NCBI GenBank assembly: GCA_031771865.1 | Contig: JASISA010000002.1 | Coordinates: forward strand, 930,001 to 994,000 | Direction of reading: 5' to 3' | Length of the DNA: 64,000 nucleotides | DNA from: Nothophaeocryptopus gaeumannii | Taxonomy: Eukaryota; Ascomycota; Dothideomycetes; Mycosphaerellales; Mycosphaerellaceae | Shown: one piece after another, positions 23,170-34,904 of the stretch | How the letters are laid out: each line of letters starts with the position of its first letter | Numbering within the stretch: position 1 is the stretch's first letter | Notes under the pieces: model-generated | Databases searched by the model: none | What the model saw: only the letters and a program-made list of their open reading frames with translations | Told to the model about the DNA's origin: nothing | Position numbers and translations under genes: made by a program

Positions 23170-25464
23170 ATGGCTTATCCAGTAGAAACGCCCATCGCGC
23201 TCTCCCGTGCGGAGCGCTACAGACGCATGGAAGCGCAGTACGACGAGACGGCACACACACGAAAGATCTACACCAAGGGAAGCGAGCATCTGCAGAGCTG
23301 GGTGAAACGATTGTGGTATGAGTACGTTTGTGGCACAAATAGATTGCGACATGGCATGGCGTCCCGCTGACGCGCCGAACAGGTATTGCAAGTTGACTGA
23401 TAAAGATGCGATCGAAACGCTCCGGAAAATGCCAATCGCAGTCGTCCACTCATTCTTTCACTGGTTGCTCGAAGAGAGATGCGAGACGGTGCGAAGCGCG
23501 AGCACCCTCCAGACATACTGGAATACATTCTGTATCGTGCGGAAGATTGAGACGGGCTGTGTTACGATCGATCCCACGATCAAAAGTCAAATGTGCGGCG
23601 TATGTGTAGCATCAACGCACTTCTAGCTCGGTTTGCACCGCTCACACACGCTATAGGTCCGGCAGCGTCTGGCGCAGGAGTTCCGGTTGCAGACGGAGAA
23701 GAGGCCGAAGCCGATTATGCGAGCTGAAGATGAATTTGAATTGCTGAAAACCTTGTGGACCTCGCCCGAGTTTACGCTCGATCACGAGCGATTACGAGTT
23801 CAACTCGCCTTGATCCTCCAGCTCGCAGGCATCACCGGCAACCGGCCAGGCGCGCTCCTGGGACTCCGTTATGAACACCTCAAGCTTACGCTTCTCCGAG
23901 ATCCTGCGGGAAGTGAATGGCCACGGCTTCTCATCGAGCTCACATTCAAACACACCAAAGGTTACCTGGGCTTGAAAGACGCGTGGGTGGTGCCGCCACA
24001 CCATAAGCGGTGTTGAAGGGACATGAGCAGTATCGCTGACGCACATTGCAGGAACACCTTTGGCATTCCAGATGTCCCTAGCGAGCCCTGCCTCCTCCTC
24101 TGCCCGCAGATACTCCTCTTGAGCGTAGTTTTCGCCGACGAAGCCTTCGCAGCGCCCGGCCTCACGGGACCAGACGAGCTTTTCCGTCTTCGGGTGCCTG
24201 CAGGTCTCAATCAGCTAGAGTTGCCTATCAAGGACTCGAAGACCGGTGTACCGCTTTTTCGCAGACTTGAGAGTACTGTGCATGGGGTCGTCGTCTCTCC
24301 TACCGCTCCTGCAACAGATAATTGGCTGCGCGGCAGACTCTCCACTCTCGGTGCGATCACCGGATTCGAGCTTGTAGTGAAACCTTACTGCTTCCGCAGG
24401 GGCAATGGAGAAGCTCTGGACAACAGCAGTAGGTTCCGTTCAAGCGTGGAATGGAACAGTAGCTAAACGAGTTTAGGTCTCATCAGTGACGCGCAACGGA
24501 ACCTGATCCTCCAGCATGCGAGCTCAGCAGTATTTCAGCACAACTATCTGTCTCGTTACATCACGCAAGACACGCATGCTATATATCGGGGCCTCGCGCC
24601 TCAAACCGAGCTCATGAGAGCTGCAAGTGGCATGACCCGCACCATCGACCCGCGTCGACCCCGCGCATTGACCGAAACCCAAGTAGCACAGATTGCACGG
24701 AAGTAAAGTTGTTGAACAGGACACGAAAGAGCTTGGTCCAGAAGATTCGTGCTGAGTATGGGATTTCTTCCAAAGCTCGAGGTACTGAGCTGTATGAGGC
24801 GTACCGGAGAGTGGACCGGCAGCACCAGAACAAAAGAAAGGCCGTATACAAGATCATGATGGCCGAGGTCCTGCAGAGTTATCGCAAGCAGCGATCCGTC
24901 ATGGACATTGCGAGCCAGCTCGAACCCTCGCCCGTCAAGTGTGACGAGGAGACGCCATCCAAAGTCCACCCACATCGTCAGCTCAGCGAAGAGCGGAATC
25001 GCGCTGTCAAAGCTCTCTTTACGTTCGCAACATCCGACCCGGTCGAGGAATGTCGACGACGTGCGAATGCTGTGAACGCGGTATCAGCGCTGAGCAGGTG
25101 CCAGAAACCTATCGTACGGAATATGTGTCGTGCCAAGACGGTGTGTGTCAGCACATACGACAGCAGTGATGCTAGCATGGACCTTACAGCCGAAGTGAAA
25201 GCGCCGCGAGATCCGTTCCCCTTCGAATGTGATCCGACGCAGTGCATTTTTTGTATCGGCAAGACGGACCTCCACATCGATGAACGCTTGAAGACATTCC
25301 GCAATCGCGATGGGCTCAAGAGACATTTTCATCGGAAGCACCTGCGGCATTATGCAAAGAATCAGCCGATCAGCTGTCCTCACCCAAAGTGCCTCAACGT
25401 GAATCTTGCCAACCTGATGCACCTCCAAAACCATGCCGCAATCGTTCACAAGACCATGACCTAA
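23170..25464 (+). pseudogene. DUF3435 tyrosine-recombinase-family protein (Starship captain-like) with C-terminal zinc fingers
   Basis: Five exons splice cleanly: 23170-23321, 23383-23599, 23657-23982, 24052-24428 and 24477 onward, each with GT...AG borders and matching phase. They give 433 residues, then TAA 24704-24706. A second frame from about 24709 continues the protein to 25464, so one indel near 24704 disables it. The full ancestral length is about 685. Landmarks are RPGALLGLRYEHLKL (candidate box-I Arg), FKHTKGYLGLKDANTFGIPD, FRRGNGEAL, LILQHASSAVFQHNYLSR (candidate region of the nucleophilic Tyr), a basic coiled segment, and C-terminal C2H2-like fingers CIFCIG...HFHRKH and CPHPKC...HAAIVH. 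DUF3435 proteins include the recombinases that move Starship elements. It is the first core gene and points inward. Whether this branch of the family mobilises DNA is not shown. Confidence 0.75.
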
Positions 25465-26310
25465 ATGCTGGATACATCAGGAGCCAACTTGGTCAACGCG
25501 ACTTGCAGCAACGAATCATTCGGCAGTCCTCCCGCCGATCTATACAGTTGACGCTCGACAGCGAAAGGGATGGCAGCAGAGCAATTCGTTGCCGAACCTA
25601 GCTGGCTTATTCTGTTGGGCTGAGCTTTCAAGCAGGTTAAGTCTTCGTCCCGGACGACTTCGCTGATCAACATTTCGAGAGGATCGTACGACACACAGCT
25701 CTTGCATACAATGAAGGCTGCCCTTGTCAGAGTCTTCCACCGCGACGAATGGTCTCCAACCACGTGAATTCTTCATCCGAGTGGCCTGCTTTGGCTCGTG
25801 AACGTCTCCAGAAGCGACTTGCTGAGGTTCTAAAGAGTTTCATCATCGCTTCTTTCAGCTCATATCTAGTCTGGCCAGCTCTCCCACAATATCACTCAGA
25901 TTTTCATCCGCACTCCGCTCGTTACTAGACTCACTACGAATATCTTGAACCAGACTGGCACATAAGCAAGTGACTTCAAAGCATTTGCAAGCAAGCCTTG
26001 CCTCAAGCAAACAAGTTACTGCCAATCTGATTAGCAAGCATTTTCAAATAGACAAATGAGATGTTGGCCACTCATTTTCAAGGTTTGTCGTCCATCTGTG
26101 GTGTTGTAGTAGTCGATATTGCTGTTGAAGCCGTAGGTGAATGAGCAAAACCTCAACCCTTTAGGGTAGAGCGGAGTAAGATCCGAGCCAATAGGAGTCT
26201 CTACCGAAAGCCCTACGTCACGTTATCCCGAACTTCCTATGATCCGCGTCTCTCGACGCGTCTCAACTTTCCTCCCTCTTATATCGCATACCACCTTACA
26301 ACACTACGAT
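25465..26310. other. Spacer between the DUF3435 gene and the hAT remnant
   Basis: No supported gene. It probably includes the 5' non-coding end of the following hAT element, but no terminal repeat was recognised. Confidence 0.5.
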
Positions 26311-28080
26311 ATGGCCTCACAGTGCTCTGGTATTAGCTCAGATCTCTCCACGGTACCTGATACTAATGACCTCGAAGCTCCTACGGCGGAAATCGATGCT
26401 GCGAGTACATGCGCGACCATCAACAACACCCTAGGAAAGTGGAAGGCGGATTTGCTCGAGGAGCCCGAATGGGCGCGTATTCCCACTTATTCGTACGCGA
26501 TTACCGACAAGGTCACTGTCTCATAGATATGGCTACACGGTTGGCGGCTCGAATATAAGAATAGTAAGGAATGCTGGCTTTGTAAGAGGTGTCACACTAC
26601 GAAGGGAAAGGATAAGGGCATCTACCGAACGGATCGAAGCACAAGCTTAGCAGGCGTCCATATGAAGCTAGTACATCACATCGACTGCGACGGTGCTATT
26701 CAGCAACCTAGGCCTTCGAATCGTAGATGGCGCGTCAACCTGTACGAAGCAAGCAAGCCTGAGGTAATGCGATCGATTGCCTTCGCACGGAGCAAGATCA
26801 CGATATCCTTCGACGGGTGGAAGAGCGACAATGAGCTCGACTTGCTTGGCGTAATCGCACACTATATCGACGCGGACCTTCAGTTCAGAGCAGTGCTATT
26901 GGGGCTTCGCAACCTCTATGGCGATCACAAGGGTGAGGATCAACACAAGCAGTTAATGGCTATCCTTCGCGAGTATGAGATAACTGACAGTATGGCCTAC
27001 TTTATGGCCGACAACGCCACGAATAACGCCTCATCTGCAACGACATCCCCACCCTCAAGCCTCCGCGCGTACGACTCCGCTGCTCCGCCCATATCATGAA
27101 CCGTGTCTGCCAGGCTATCATGTATAGAGTCGACCCCGATTGTCTCGAAGACGCCTTCCGCGAGAACGACGAAGATGAAGACGATAGCGAGGCTTCGCTC
27201 GTGTTGGAGCTGATGAATGCCGCGCGCTCTCAAGATGAGCAAAGCCAGCTAAGGGCGTGGCGCAAGATTGGACCGGTTGGCAAGCTACATATCGTGATCG
27301 TCCACGCACGGCGTTCTCCGAAGAGTCGTGAGCTATTCAAGAGCAAGCAGCGCGAGGTGAATAACGATGAGAAGGAGCGCCTCTTCGAGCTTACATTGAA
27401 CGGCGGCATCAGGTGGAACTCCGACCACGATATGATACAACGCGCGTTCAAGTTGAAGGACGCGCTTGAGCTGTATCAACAACACTTCCGCGAAGAGCTT
27501 GATGACGACTGCCTAACCAGTGACGACTAGTCAGAGCTGAAGGAGATTATAGATATCCTCGAGCCTGTGAAAATGCCTCAAAGGTTGTTCAAGAGTCCGG
27601 TGACTTCTACGGCAGTCTATGGCATACACTCACCTCAATCAAGTAGCTTATGAAGACACTTTAAGAGCAGAGAGCGAGACACGAACACCTCCCCAATACA
27701 CACCTCAAAGCGTGTATTAATCTTGGCTGGAGCAAGCTTGATAAGTACTATCAATTCACCGACCGGAGCCCTGCATATATTGCGTCAATCGTCCTTCATC
27801 CACACTTCAAGATAAGGTGGTTTGAACACCACTTGGCCGGCCTTACAACACTCACTCGGGGTCGTGGCAAGAACCAGCCTATTGAGGTGTCTTGGGTTGA
27901 CAAAGCTCGTCAATCTATGCGAGAGCTCTACGCCGAATACAAGCGTGAATGCAGCGAGTCTGAGTCACAGGCGGCATTAACAACTCACTCTCAATCGCAG
28001 TCACAAGAACGGACTGGATACACCGCCCAAGTCCAGAGAGCCACGCAAGCGGAGACGTCAGCAAATGCAATCTTAAGTTA
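26311..28080 (+). pseudogene. hAT-family transposase remnant, no dimerisation domain
   Basis: ATG 26311 opens MASQCSGISSDLS. TAG 26524-26526 interrupts the frame, which continues in phase through a BED-like finger (IWLHGWRLEY, CWLCKRC). The catalytic core follows: ISFDGWKSDNELDLLGV with a candidate first Asp, LRNLYGDHKGEDQ, YFMADNATNN. Near 27040 the frame shifts to MNRVCQAIMYRVD and RELFKSKQREVNNDEK...LNGGIRWNSD. A stop at 27528-27530 and further shifts precede the last piece (RGRGKNQPIEVSWVDKARQ, ending 28080). At least four lesions are present. The C-terminal hAT dimerisation region is missing and was probably cut off at the simple repeat at 28110. Confidence 0.8.
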
Positions 28081-28109
28081 GACCAAGCCTCCACCTCGGC
28101 GAGCACGGC

Positions 28110-28148
28110 CCCATCGCGCCCATCGCGCCCACCGCGCCCACCGCGCCC
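28110..28148 (+). repeat. 9-bp tandem repeat (CCAYCGCGC) at the end of the hAT remnant
   Basis: Four copies of a 9-bp unit CCATCGCGC or CCACCGCGC lie between the hAT remnant and the small zinc-finger gene. A similar GC-rich run (CGCCCAATT, CGCCCACCG) occurs at about 46075-46112. Confidence 0.8.
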
Positions 28149-28216
28149 AATCTACGCACAACTCGAGTCCATCATACCCATCCGCACAACCCGTGGCCCA
28201 CTAGCGTTCTTTTGCA

Positions 28217-28627
28217 ATGGCGCAACGTATACAGACTTGTGACATCTGCCACAAGCAATTTCTAGGTGGCCACCTTGCTCGGCACAAGAAGCGACGGCAT
28301 TGCAAGTCTTCCCCATGCCCAAGCACGCCGGTTGAGCAATCTAAGCGCATTGGGGATGTTCTGCTCGCTTGCGGTCTCGCTCCTGAACAGCTGGGCGACT
28401 AGACAGTCGACGAGCTCAACAAGCTACCAAATATACGTCGCTACAGGCCTACACCTCAGCGCCATCATACCCCGTGGCGAGTTGTTGCCGCCGAGGAGCT
28501 GAACATATTACCCAGTCTGGAGGACCTGCTTGTAGACATCGCGTATCGCGCTCGAAGAAATGTCTACACCTTTGGTCGTCAACGAATACTGGCAAGTGTT
28601 GCGCAACCGAAGGAAAATTCCCCTTGA
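28217..28627 (+). pseudogene. Small C2H2 zinc-finger protein with one in-frame stop
   Basis: ATG 28217 opens MAQRIQTCDICHKQFLGG, with HLARHKKRRH giving a single C2H2-type finger followed by KSSPCPSTPVEQSKR. TAG 28400-28402 breaks the frame, which then runs on in phase (TVDELNKLPNIRRYRPTPQ...) to TGA 28625-28627. The total would be 136 residues. The stop fits a C-to-T change in CAG. Function is unknown. It may be an accessory gene of a neighbouring transposon. Confidence 0.4.
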
Positions 28628-28699
28628 AATTCTTACCGCTCTTCCAGAATTCCTCAGCGTGAAGCACAGCCGCGTAGAAGGATATATTGTGCTCTTACT

Positions 28700-29262
28700 G
28701 CTTCTGTGTCCAAAGCTGAAGTCGCTATGTTTCAACGGTCACCTTGGCTGATCCGAAGCGGGGTAGACCACGAACTCGACCATGACTCCGATCATCTACC
28801 AATAGCCACGATAGTAGATCTATCCGTGCCTTGCCGTGTAGTGAAAGCACAGAGGAACTGGAAGCATCTTAACGACACTGGTTTCCACGAGGCACTAGAG
28901 GTAGCCCTACCACAAACGCGTCGCCCGAGAACGAAGGCAGGCCTCGACATGTACGTACATGAGGTGGTGTCGGCGATTAATACCGCTGCAAATCAGATAC
29001 TACCAAAGACGAACCCATCAGCAAGGTCCAAGGAAGGCTGGAATAAGGAGTGCTCCGGCAGAGGCTAAACGTCTAAAGCGCAGACACGGACGAACTCGGA
29101 CGGAGGAGGCCTGGGAGGCCTATCGAGCAGCCAGAAACCATAAGACAAGAACGATCAAGAAGGCGTTGAAGCAAGCACACCCCGAGAAAGTAGAAAAGGC
29201 ATCACAGTCGCCCGAGACGTTATGGAAGCTGGCCAAGTAGGCCAGGAGCCGTAGCAGTCAGC
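28700..29262 (+). mobile_element. Second LINE family: endonuclease end and spacer fragment
   Basis: Frames from 28706 read VDHELDHDSDHLPIATIVDL, the C-terminal motif of the apurinic-type endonuclease, then NTAANQILPKTNPSARSKEGWNKEC. After a slip near 29050 they read AEAKRLKRRHG and TEEAWEAYRAARNHKTRTIK. This is the segment between endonuclease and reverse transcriptase. The last 220 bp are close to the reverse complement of 45320-45560, so the two are copies of one element. The similarity stops at about 29262, where a BTB gene fragment begins. It is a dead fragment. Confidence 0.75.
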
Positions 29263-29397
29263 CCGCGATTCTCTCATGTGGTTGTCATACTCTGCTGCGA
29301 TCACAGCAGAGGCGCTACATACAACGGCTTTGTGAACGTCAAAGTCGCGACCATGGCATGAAATTCTGAGGTCCGAATACTTAGCGTCGTTCAGCAA
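29263..29397 (-). pseudogene. BTB/POZ domain fragment cut by the LINE fragment
   Basis: Minus-strand residues LLNDAKYSDLRISCHGRDFDVHKAVVCSAS...DNHMRESRA are the N-terminal half of a BTB/POZ domain. Coding sense ends exactly where antisense LINE sequence begins (29262). No start codon is evident near 29397, so the upstream end is also undefined. BTB proteins mediate dimerisation and often recruit cullin-3, but this piece cannot fold as a complete domain. Confidence 0.65.
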
Positions 29398-30462
29398 CCC
29401 TGCCGTACGCTCTTGTGTACAATTGTAGCCGTACTCTTTGTGTACTTTGTTGTGGAACGAAGAAATTCTTGTAGCAAATTTACTGGACGTGTCGAATGAT
29501 TGCGGACTCTATTTGATGCTGAACAATATCAGTAAAAGTCGCAAGATAATGGAGGTCTATTCGTACGATGTGAACAGCGCGTTGAGTTTGGGAGAGAAGA
29601 AGCGCGCTGAAAACACGTTCAAAGCACAAATGTATAGGTCTTTATTCAGCATCTGACCGTATCCGCATGCACACCTGCATTCAGAGGTATGGCGCCTTAA
29701 TTGGCATGACTGCCCGCAATCTGGTATCCAAACATGTCATAGTCTGAAAGAGTGTTTACTCCGAGCAGCGGCGGCGCCACGGAGCATGACCCTGCATGAA
29801 ATGTGTAGTGTCGGCGACAAAATCGTAGGTTGCCGCAGATTACACGAGGTAAGTGGCCGCTTGAATACAGGCGGCAACAGAAGTAAATCTCGCCGTAAGC
29901 GAGAGCGCGTAAGTGGTACCGTCGCAGATTGTCGGCAGGATGGGAATCACTTACCGCTTACCGAAGGCGCCTCACATACGGCTGCCGTTGAGGAAGTTCA
30001 CCACGGCAAGCTGTACATCACGATGCCGGGAAAGGGCCCAAATCCACGATCTCGACATTTGCCTTAGGTCGACACATGTGTCAATGCTCACGCCGATACA
30101 TGAACAGGTTGGTTCGCGGTATTCCTCCCAGAGTTGGAGCCTATGTTTGTACAACCCTTAGTCCATACTCGCACGTTGATCTGATGTTTCGCACCCTACG
30201 CTAGAGCAATGCGCACGTCATATTAGAGGAACCTATCATAGCTCATCGGAGCGTTCTCGGAGCTTGGTAATGTTTGGCGGAGGGAAACTTGTGGCCTGCC
30301 TTCGTGAATATTGAGCAAACAGCTCTACGCAGTCAACAATGCTTACAATTTGCTCGCGTGTCGGTGGCCATGTGGCATCCTCGTGCGATGTGTACATAAA
30401 GTACTGCCCGTGATGAAGTACTGCAACGAATATCTGCACTGCACGTATTCGAGCTCACAACG
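29398..30462. other. Spacer with no recognised gene
   Basis: About 1 kb of accessory DNA of normal composition. Several frames of 60-90 residues are open, including 29438-29656 (+), but none resembles a protein I know. Confidence 0.45.
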
Positions 30463-31319
30463 ATGACCACTCAAGGTAACGAGAAGCACCTCTTCGACTG
30501 GTTCCCTACCCTTCAATCCCTACTCGATTACACCTCCAAATTCTCAGCCGAATTCAAGGAAGAAGCTGAGCTGGATCAGAGCTTTTCCTACCTCTCAGGC
30601 TGTTGCGAACACGCCTGGCAGAAGGCTGAGAAGTACTGGAAGCTAGTGGACGAAACACCAATCATCTACGCCGCTGTCGCTCTCAATCCGACTCTCAAAC
30701 ATGGCTGGTTCGAGGATCAATGGACAGAAGGAACCGAGGAACAGCAGGGATACATACCGCAGGTAAGCAAACTAGTGAAAGAGCTGTGGACAAGCGAATA
30801 TCGCCCTACTACAACAACACTATCAACTGCTGCTTCCAGGGCTCAACAAGCCACTCTAGCGGACAGTAAGGACCTCCGAGATCACTTATACAGCTTCAAG
30901 CGTCGTAAGGTGATGGCTACCAGCCGTGTTGATGCATTGGATGAGTACCTATCAAAGGATTGTGTTCAAGACACGAAGGAAGCACCACTAGATGTCCTGC
31001 AGTGGTGGTTTGATAGGCGGCTCTCAGAGCCGGAACTTGCTCGTTTTGCCTTTGACACACTCGCAGTCCCTCTTCAATCTGATGAGCCAGAGCGCTCCTT
31101 CTCAGCAGGGCGCGACATGATCACCTACCGCCGTAGCAACCTTTCAAAACGATGTAATTGAAGCCTGTAGTTGTCTTAGAAGCTGGTATGGAGCACCAAT
31201 TAGGAAGGAATTTGATGAGGATCCAGCCGAGCAGTGGGAGGTTTCTCAGAAGCCAACAGGGGGACCATTGGACTCTCAGGGAGTTTTAGAGCCTTCGCAG
31301 TCCATTCATGTACACTAAT
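30463..31319 (+). pseudogene. hAT transposase C-terminal half with dimerisation domain
   Basis: An open frame from ATG 30463 gives KHLFDWFPTLQSLLDY, YAAVALNPTLKHGWFEDQW, then the hAT dimerisation signature: DVLQWWFDRR, LARFAFDTLAVPLQSDEPERSFSAG, RDMITYRRSNLSK. At about 31150 the frame slips by one. The protein continues as NDVIEACSCLRSWYGAP...DEDPAEQWE and stops near 31319. The N-terminal half (zinc finger and DDE core) is absent upstream. It is on the opposite strand to the hAT element at 31607-32979, so it is probably part of another copy. Confidence 0.8.
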
Positions 31320-32197
31320 TGCCTAATTAGGAAGCTGGTTACCACTGGTGCAGTTGGTATTCACTCGGAAAGCAGTTGGTTGGTATGGTGTGAGTCCCTG
31401 GCTAACCGGTAACCAGAACAACAAGCGGCCTGTTCCCGAGCAAGTATGTCTGCCTTCCTCCAGATCGTCTGCCGACGTTTTCTGAAGATGTCCCTTTTCA
31501 GGCTGCTTGCTGAACGGTTGGCCATGGATCGTGCACTGTCTGCTTGCGATCCATTTCCCTGCGCCTCGGTAGCGGGTCGTCCTTTTATGCGTCCTCGAAG
31601 CTGGCGCAGGGGTCTTGTTGGTCCGGTAGGTATGGTAATAAGGCCTCCTACCATACTGACCAAGTTTAGCATGTGATCATACCATCTATACCGTTGGTTA
31701 CCGACTTATTGTAGGTGAATATAGCCATCTATTCGACCTCGTCGTCGCCCTGGTTGTTGTTCACGACATCAGCAATATCCTCATTTATCAGCAGGTCCTC
31801 AGCCGTCTTGAAGTCCTCAACTATCTTATCTTCCTCGTCAAACGCAGCCAGCAGTATGCCTCTTTATCCTTGTGTTTAGGCTGCGGGGTCCCCACCAGTC
31901 TCGTAGACACATACACGCTTCTCGACGTCCTTGGCTCGTTGAATCATGTAAAAGAAGGAGTTCAGCGCGTGGCGTTGTTGAGAACAAGCTGAAGTTGTAG
32001 AATTAGCATGTGAAGCTCGGAGGTGCCTTGCGGTATAGAAATCGTCATCGAAAAGAGCGACACTTGATTTGGCTTAGTCGCCGCCAGCGCCGTGTTTAAC
32101 GCGTGCGGGTTAGCCAACCAAACACTCTGGACACAGTGGACCGGAGTCCGCTGAGCGCGGGGTGCACGATCCTCAACTTTCGAGCTTCTGAACTTAC

Positions 32198-32746
32198 TTA
32201 CCTTAAGCACATTGTATTTCGACCATTTTCCACCCATCTTGATTGCAGCAAACGCCTCCAACCTCTGTGGCGACGACCGAATATAGCGGATGATATTATG
32301 GAGCTTTCGATCGTTTGCTGACTGCCGCTGGACTTCACGACTTTCTCGCCCTTGCTATTAATGCTGTGGTGTTGAGACAGGTGATGTAGAGCGCCTCGAG
32401 TTCCATTCAAGACGTTCAACTGCTGATGCCGGCCTTCTTTTTCGCAGAGATAGCAGTAGTATACCCGCACGTTATCCGAACGCAGCAGCGCTTCGCCAAA
32501 CTGCCAGGCTGGACTCCATGTCTTTCGATCCTCACCAACACCTTGTTGATGCTTCTTGAGGCGCGCATACTCGGTCTTTCTAAGCTCGAAGGTATCCGGA
32601 TGAGAAGAGGCGCAGTAATTGGGGTTCTGTTCGCATAAGACGATAGTAGCTTCAGAGCTACCAACACCTAGCCACGACAACACGCTGGGCATGGCGAGAT
32701 ACGACAGTATGAGATATTGGTAAAGAGATGGGAAGATTGGATACAT
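32198..32746 (-). pseudogene. hAT transposase N-terminal fragment inside the deleted element
   Basis: 182 residues (MYPIFPSLYQYLILSYL...) include YYCYLCEKEGRHQQLNVLNG, RGALHHLSQHHSINSKGEK and QQTIESSII. This has the form of a BED-like zinc finger followed by the linker that precedes the hAT catalytic core. No catalytic domain follows. Frames further along the minus strand (32261-31962 and beyond) are broken. Confidence 0.6.
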
Positions 32747-32859
32747 TCACGGCGAAAACGCGTCGATTTTTCCCATACGCGTACCGCCCTTGGCGCCGGC
32801 GAGTATGCCGACTGGCTGCGCAATGGATACCGAGATAGGAAGTTGGTAACCATGGTTAC

Positions 32860-32979
32860 CGGTAGCATTTACTCACCAGCTACCATATTGACCGGTAAGC
32901 ATGTGATTGCCCTACTGACTATACTATTGGTTACCAATAACCAGGTTCTACCATCTATACCGGACCAACAAGACCCCTG
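32860..32979 (+). repeat. 120-bp perfect direct repeat, copy 1 (right end of the hAT element)
   Basis: The sequence from CGGTAGCATTTACTCACCAG to AAGACCCCTG is identical over 120 bp to 39761-39880. Here it forms the right terminus of the hAT element at 31607-32979. Confidence 0.95.
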
Positions 32980-33084
32980 AGCTGGCGTATGAAATTGGAA
33001 CATCTTGTGAGCTCTAATGTTTCAGGTTCGTGGGAAGGGGGCTCAGACGCCAGCTTCGAGAACACCCCCTCGAGGATCCTGCTG

Positions 33085-33260
33085 TGTCGACCAACCCCTC
33101 CTACGTCCACAACTCCTGCTATATCAACATCTCCCGTGTCGACAACTCCTGCTGTGTCGACAACTTCCCCTGTGTCGACCAACTCCTGCCGTGTCGACCA
33201 ACTCCTGCCGTGTCGACCAACCCCTCTTGCGTCGACAACTCCCATGTCCGTCCAATCCGT
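33085..33260 (+). repeat. Minisatellite of 18-19 bp units around GTGTCGACCAACTCCTGCC
   Basis: About nine degenerate units, most containing GTCGAC, lie just to the right of the hAT element. All three plus-strand frames stay open across it, but no gene around it is recognisable. Confidence 0.8.
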
Positions 33261-34904
33261 GTCCCTCCATCAATGCGGTGACTAAGGGAACCCAGGCAGT
33301 TACAAAAACGAAGCTGTTCCACCGCGTAACTACATCACGAACGAGCTTGTGTTGATCCTTCTTCTCAGGCGGCTTAAAGGGCGCGATTAGCTGGAAAGTA
33401 CTCGGAAGAAGAGTACGCGTGCGGCCACCTTCGTTACCCTGTACGACGATGGTGTATGCAAATCAAGATATAGAAATACTCAACGAGTCTGATTATAAAC
33501 AGGTGAGAAGTACATAACGACACACCGGCGATGTCCTGCGAATGTTGTCGCATTGAGTATACCAACAACAAATGTAGTATGTACGCTACAACTTAGCTGC
33601 AACTGAGCATATCCAGCTAACAAATGGGATAGGCAATTGCAAGACGCCTCCGCCACCGATGTACACCTTGCGGCAGAAGGAGTGTATTGTCCCGCTCACA
33701 GGGGCGAATGACAGCTCCTCTACAATTTCTTTACAGCCCGTGGAGGAGGCAGAGTACCGAACGACCGAGCAAGCAACTACGTGATGCTTGAGCCTTGCGC
33801 TGGGTTGCATTTCGATAGCTTGTCTGCGGTAATTCGTGCTCAGCTGCGGTCTCCTCTTTCCCACTCACGTTCATGATAGTGACTTGCGGCGGCTTGCAGG
33901 AGCCTGCAGGGGTCGTATGCAACTACGTATGTTATCACTTACCCAGACCGCTATCCGAGAGATCGTCCGACTTCATGCTCTCACGCATGGCTAGTGACAC
34001 ATCTTTTTCTCGTTATGCACCTTGTCAACGGCCCGACGACGCAAATCGGAACGGAAGCGTTTTTAAATCCTTGACACGTGCTCTAACGAAGACCTGTGTT
34101 TCCGGGACTTCTATCTTGAACAAGGGCAGAGTGCCTATACTTGCCGAAGTATTAAACCACCCGTTCGATAGAGTGTAATGTTTGTATCAACCTCGTGGCA
34201 GAGATTCGGTCAGTCTCGTTGACAGCGTTCCTGCAGCGCAATCCTTTCTGCGTAGTTGCAAGACAAGGAGTGTCGCACTCAAAAAGCTCGGGCTCCTCTT
34301 TGCCATTTCTTGTTAGCATAAGTCGAAAAATCCCTGGGTCTTACTGAGAGAGAGTCTCAGTCAAATAGAGAGCAATCTCACTCCAAAGCGTCATGCGCTG
34401 AAGATACCGCTGCCTAATAAAAGCGCGGCCTAAGCGGAAATGTATGCTCCGAGCGACTAGCGTCATGCCGAAACCGCGTGGGACGCTAATTTACCGTATG
34501 GAGATCCTTTCTCTGGAGCTGAGTACGACTTGAGAGGTGCTGCAAAGTGGGCGGCTAATGACTCGACAGCGCCGTTGCTGTTGCCTGTTATTCTGCACTG
34601 ATTGAAACAACCACAAGTTAGCGTAGAAGAAGGGCGCTAGGCGAAACATCATTCCCGCACTTTTGCAGCAGCGGCAACCAGCCTCTCCCTCGAAATCGAC
34701 TATTCAAAGTCTACGCGCCATCGACACCAGTCCGCCTACTAGTATATCGAAGATCAAGGAAGAGCGAAGGGACGCAAGACAGCCGCGCGGCGCTGCACTG
34801 CTCGTGGGTACATAAGGGCCAGGCAAAACGATGATAGCCACTTCATTGATAGTTTTCTTCCGTCTATTTTCTTCGAAGCAGCTTTTTGGACTCCAACTAC
34901 GACC
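33261..34904. other. Long spacer, nothing recognised
   Basis: Several frames of 80-100 residues exist (for example 33873-34178 plus and 33586-33864 minus) without recognisable motifs. The last few hundred bases are the presumed promoter of the gene at 34905. Confidence 0.45.

Larger units (their letters stand above)
31607..32979 (-). mobile_element. Deleted hAT element with 22-bp terminal repeats and 8-bp target duplication
   Basis: Both ends begin, reading inward, CAGGGGTCTTGTTGGTCCGG followed by TA, a perfect 22-bp inverted repeat of the hAT CAGGG type. The 8 bp AGCTGGCG lie immediately outside each end (31599-31606 and 32980-32987), the target duplication expected of hAT elements. At 1,373 bp it is too short for a full transposase. 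It encodes only an N-terminal piece on the minus strand, so it would need a transposase supplied in trans. The intact ends and duplication show that it arrived by transposition, not by rearrangement. Confidence 0.9.
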
